Assembly (NCBI GenBank): GCA_014378185.1
Contig: JACMOE010000086.1
Span: 1 to 6,588 of the forward strand
Reading direction: 5' to 3'
Length of the DNA: 6,588 bases
Source of the DNA: Gemmatimonadaceae bacterium
GTDB taxonomy: Bacteria; Gemmatimonadota; Gemmatimonadetes; Gemmatimonadales; Gemmatimonadaceae
The notes beneath the pieces were generated by a model that ran no database searches, was not told where the DNA came from, and saw nothing but the letters and a program-made list of their open reading frames with translations. The translations under genes were made by a program, and so were the position numbers. Of this stretch, positions 5,222 to 6,588 are shown one piece after another; position 1 is the stretch's first letter; every line of letters begins with the position of its first letter.

Positions 5222-5881
5222 ATGTTGATTGGCATTGCTGGTATGGTGGGCTCCGGAAAGAGCACCCTCACCCGCGCCCTCGCCGCGCGGTTCGGGCTCC
5301 AGCACGCGCTGGAGAGCGTGGATGATGACAACCCCTGGCTCGAGCAGTTCTACGCCGGCGGCGAGCTCGCCATGCGCGCCGTTGCGCTCCCCCTCCAACT
5401 CCACTTTCTCGCCACGCGCTTTGCGAGCATGCGTCGCATGCGCGGCGCCGGCGGCAGCTGGATCCTGGACCGCACCTGGTACGAGGATGCCGAGATTTTC
5501 GCGCGGGGGCACTTCGAGGAGGGGCTGATGTCCTCGCTGGAGTGGGAGCTGTACTGCCAGCTCTATGTCGAGCTGCTGCATTCCCCCGCCGCGCGACCCC
5601 CGCGGCTGCTGGTGTACCTGCACGCCCCGCTCGACACCATTCTCGCGCGCATCCGGACAAGGGGTCGCGACAAGGAAAAGGATACGCCCGCGGAGTACTG
5701 GGCCAGCCTGCACGCGCGCTACGAACGGTGGATCGCGGACTTTCGCGCCTGCCCGGTGCTGCAACTGGATGTGCGGGATTATGACCTGGTGACGGACCCC
5801 CGTGCCATCGACACGCTTTCATCCACGGTGCGCGCGCGTCTGGATCCGGAGCTGCCGCAAACCGAGTTGGCCTTCGTTTGA
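5222..5881 (+). CDS. Deoxynucleoside kinase family protein
   Basis: Predicted 219-residue cytoplasmic kinase that transfers the ATP gamma-phosphate to a deoxynucleoside 5'-hydroxyl (nucleotide salvage); the base preference cannot be read with confidence. Seen: P-loop G7-M-V-G-S-G-K13-S-T15 straight after the first strand; E31 followed by NPWLEQFY at 37-44; ALPLQLHFLATRF at 55-67, matching the family's substrate-site Gln helix; the signature D83-R-T-W-Y-E-D89 leading to IFAR; and a LID with RIRTRGRDKEKD at 133-144. Length is normal for the family. The ATG at 5222 is chosen because the P-loop strand begins there; a TTG at 5183 would add 13 residues with no family counterpart. No Shine-Dalgarno sequence is visible, so initiation may be leaderless or start elsewhere. 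It is separated from the redox operon by a repeat element. Confidence 0.9.
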   Translation: MLIGIAGMVGSGKSTLTRALAARFGLQHALESVDDDNPWLEQFYAGGELAMRAVALPLQLHFLATRFASMRRMRGAGGSWILDRTWYEDAEIFARGHFEEGLMSSLEWELYCQLYVELLHSPAARPPRLLVYLHAPLDTILARIRTRGRDKEKDTPAEYWASLHARYERWIADFRACPVLQLDVRDYDLVTDPRAIDTLSSTVRARLDPELPQTELAFV

Positions 5882-5888
5882 GGAGTCT

Positions 5889-6147
5889 GACGTCCGCGAA
5901 CGCAGGGTGCGATGTCCGACATCGGTATTCGGCTTCTGACGTCACTCGAGAGGACAACCATACCTGCCGCAAACCACACTTCAGTCGGCGCCCGATGTCC
6001 GACATCGGATACCGACCTCCGACGTCTGAACTCTGAAGTCGGAATTCGGGCGTCCGTGTCAGACCTCGGTCGCCGCGCCACCTCGGCCTGCCCCGAATCC
6101 TCTCGAGTGACGTCAGTGGCCGACGGGTGACATCCGACCTCCGACCC
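5889..6147. repeat. GANNTCN heptad array with inverted-repeat brackets
   Basis: The core at 5994-6054 is nine consecutive units of six bases plus, usually, one spacer base: GATGTC, GACATC, GATACC, GACCTC, GACGTC, GAACTC, GAAGTC, GAATTC, GGCGTC, starting at 5994, 6001, 6008, 6014, 6021, 6028, 6035, 6042 and 6049. The outer bases GA and TC are kept while the middle pair differs. Further units lie at 5889, 5911, 5918, 5925 (degenerate) and 5938 on the left, and 6062, 6109, 6129 and 6136 on the right. CGATGTCCGACATCGG occurs twice (5910-5925, 5993-6008). CTGACGTCACTCGAGAGGA at 5936-5954 is the perfect reverse complement of 6098-6116, with imperfect extension to 5929 and 6123. There is no gene here; the purpose is unknown. 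Confidence 0.85.
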
Positions 6148-6191
6148 AACGCCAACTGACGCCCGGCGGCACCTTCGCCCCCCGCATAGTG

Positions 6192-6197
6192 TAGTAT
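6192..6197 (+). promoter_or_regulatory. Possible -10 element before the lipoprotein gene
   Basis: TAGTAT lies in a short A/T-rich island (6186-6200) within otherwise GC-rich DNA, 30 bases before the lipoprotein ATG. That is a plausible distance for a -10 box with a short leader. No good -35 hexamer is seen 16-18 bases upstream, so this is only a suggestion. Confidence 0.3.
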
Positions 6198-6227
6198 TTT
6201 CGTCCGCCGTCATCCTCCGGAGCCATC

Positions 6228-6588
6228 ATGACCCGTCCGCGCCGCCTGCTCGCGCTGCTTGCGCTCTCCGCCTTCGCCGCCTGTCGCGACAAGGCCGCCG
6301 CGCCCCCCGCCGACTCCGCGCTCGCGCAGGATCTCGCCATGGCGCAACGGGCCGGCGACGCCGGGCCCACCGTCTTCAATGACGCCCCCCTGGGCGGCCC
6401 CGCCCCCGCCGGCCGCGAAAAGGGTGCGCCCAGCCCGCGGCCGGAGCCGCCGCGCGCCATCGCGCCCACTCCGCGCCCCACCCCACGCCGGCAGCAGCCC
6501 CCGGCGGCCGCGGCGCGCACTCCACAGCCAGCGCCACGGCAACCGGTCGCCGATGCGGGGGGTCCCGCTCCAGGCCCCGCGCCCGCAC
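6228..6588 (+). CDS. Proline/alanine-rich lipoprotein, 5' part only
   Basis: The frame is open from the ATG at 6228 to the window end (120 codons, no stop), so the gene is partial. GGAG at 6219-6222 lies 5 bases upstream and supports the start. The N-terminus is a classic lipoprotein signal: MTRPRR, a Leu/Ala-rich core, then F-A-A-C with C19 as the lipidated residue. After it comes a short Ala/Asp/Gln-rich part (to about residue 55), then a long Pro/Ala/Arg-rich, low-complexity stretch with PTPRPTPRR and similar runs. That part is probably an unstructured, periplasm-spanning or cell-wall-contacting linker. No domain is visible, and the functional part may lie beyond the window. Confidence 0.75.
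   Translation, partial: MTRPRRLLALLALSAFAACRDKAAAPPADSALAQDLAMAQRAGDAGPTVFNDAPLGGPAPAGREKGAPSPRPEPPRAIAPTPRPTPRRQQPPAAAARTPQPAPRQPVADAGGPAPGPAPA

Noticed and set aside
5889..6147. CRISPR array or tRNA-like structure at the heptad region
   Set aside because: The periodicity is 7 bases, with no repeat-spacer layout and no cloverleaf or anticodon arm visible.
5268..6155. A 295-codon minus-strand open frame across the kinase gene and heptad array
   Set aside because: It is antisense to the kinase with its full set of motifs and is Arg/Ala/Ser-rich without domains.

Overview
The window is high-GC bacterial DNA with two divergent gene groups, two further plus-strand genes, and intergenic regions unusually full of short structured repeats. 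I infer a soil- or water-type Gram-negative of the Gemmatimonadota or a similar phylum. The reasons are the GC-rich codon use, the twin-arginine Rieske proteins, a lipoprotein signal, and intergenic repeats built on AGAGGACAC words, which are common in such genomes. No rRNA or tRNA gene, no mobile-element gene and no CRISPR array was seen, and the phylum is not proven by anything here.

Minus-strand group, transcribed right to left (2429 to 285): a TIGR01777-family NAD(P)-binding epimerase-like protein; an 84-residue membrane protein with a C-terminal CxxH/CxxC zinc-ribbon-like motif; and an SPFH/prohibitin-family membrane protein whose start overlaps the stop of the small protein. Beyond the SPFH stop lies an array of 21 GTAC words at 117-272, spaced mostly 6-7 bases apart. 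Positions 1-116 hold no supportable gene.

Plus-strand redox group (2789 to 4928): a His-bearing protein with about four membrane helices, a second His-bearing four-helix membrane protein, and two twin-arginine Rieske [2Fe-2S] proteins. The first three genes are separated by only 2-4 bases. I read this as an uncharacterised membrane electron-transfer module: two possible heme-b membrane subunits and two Rieske proteins of different cluster type. The function is inference. The 359-base region between the two divergent groups carries a 28-base imperfect inverted repeat.

Right part: after a second, larger copy of that inverted repeat (5021-5137) comes a deoxynucleoside kinase (5222-5881). Next is a 346-base non-coding stretch whose core is an array of degenerate GANNTCN heptads, bracketed by a 19-base perfect inverted repeat. 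Last is the 5' part of a proline/alanine-rich lipoprotein that runs off the window end.

The most unusual content is the set of intergenic arrays (GTAC words and GANNTCN heptads, both phased at about 7 bases) and the two-Rieske operon.
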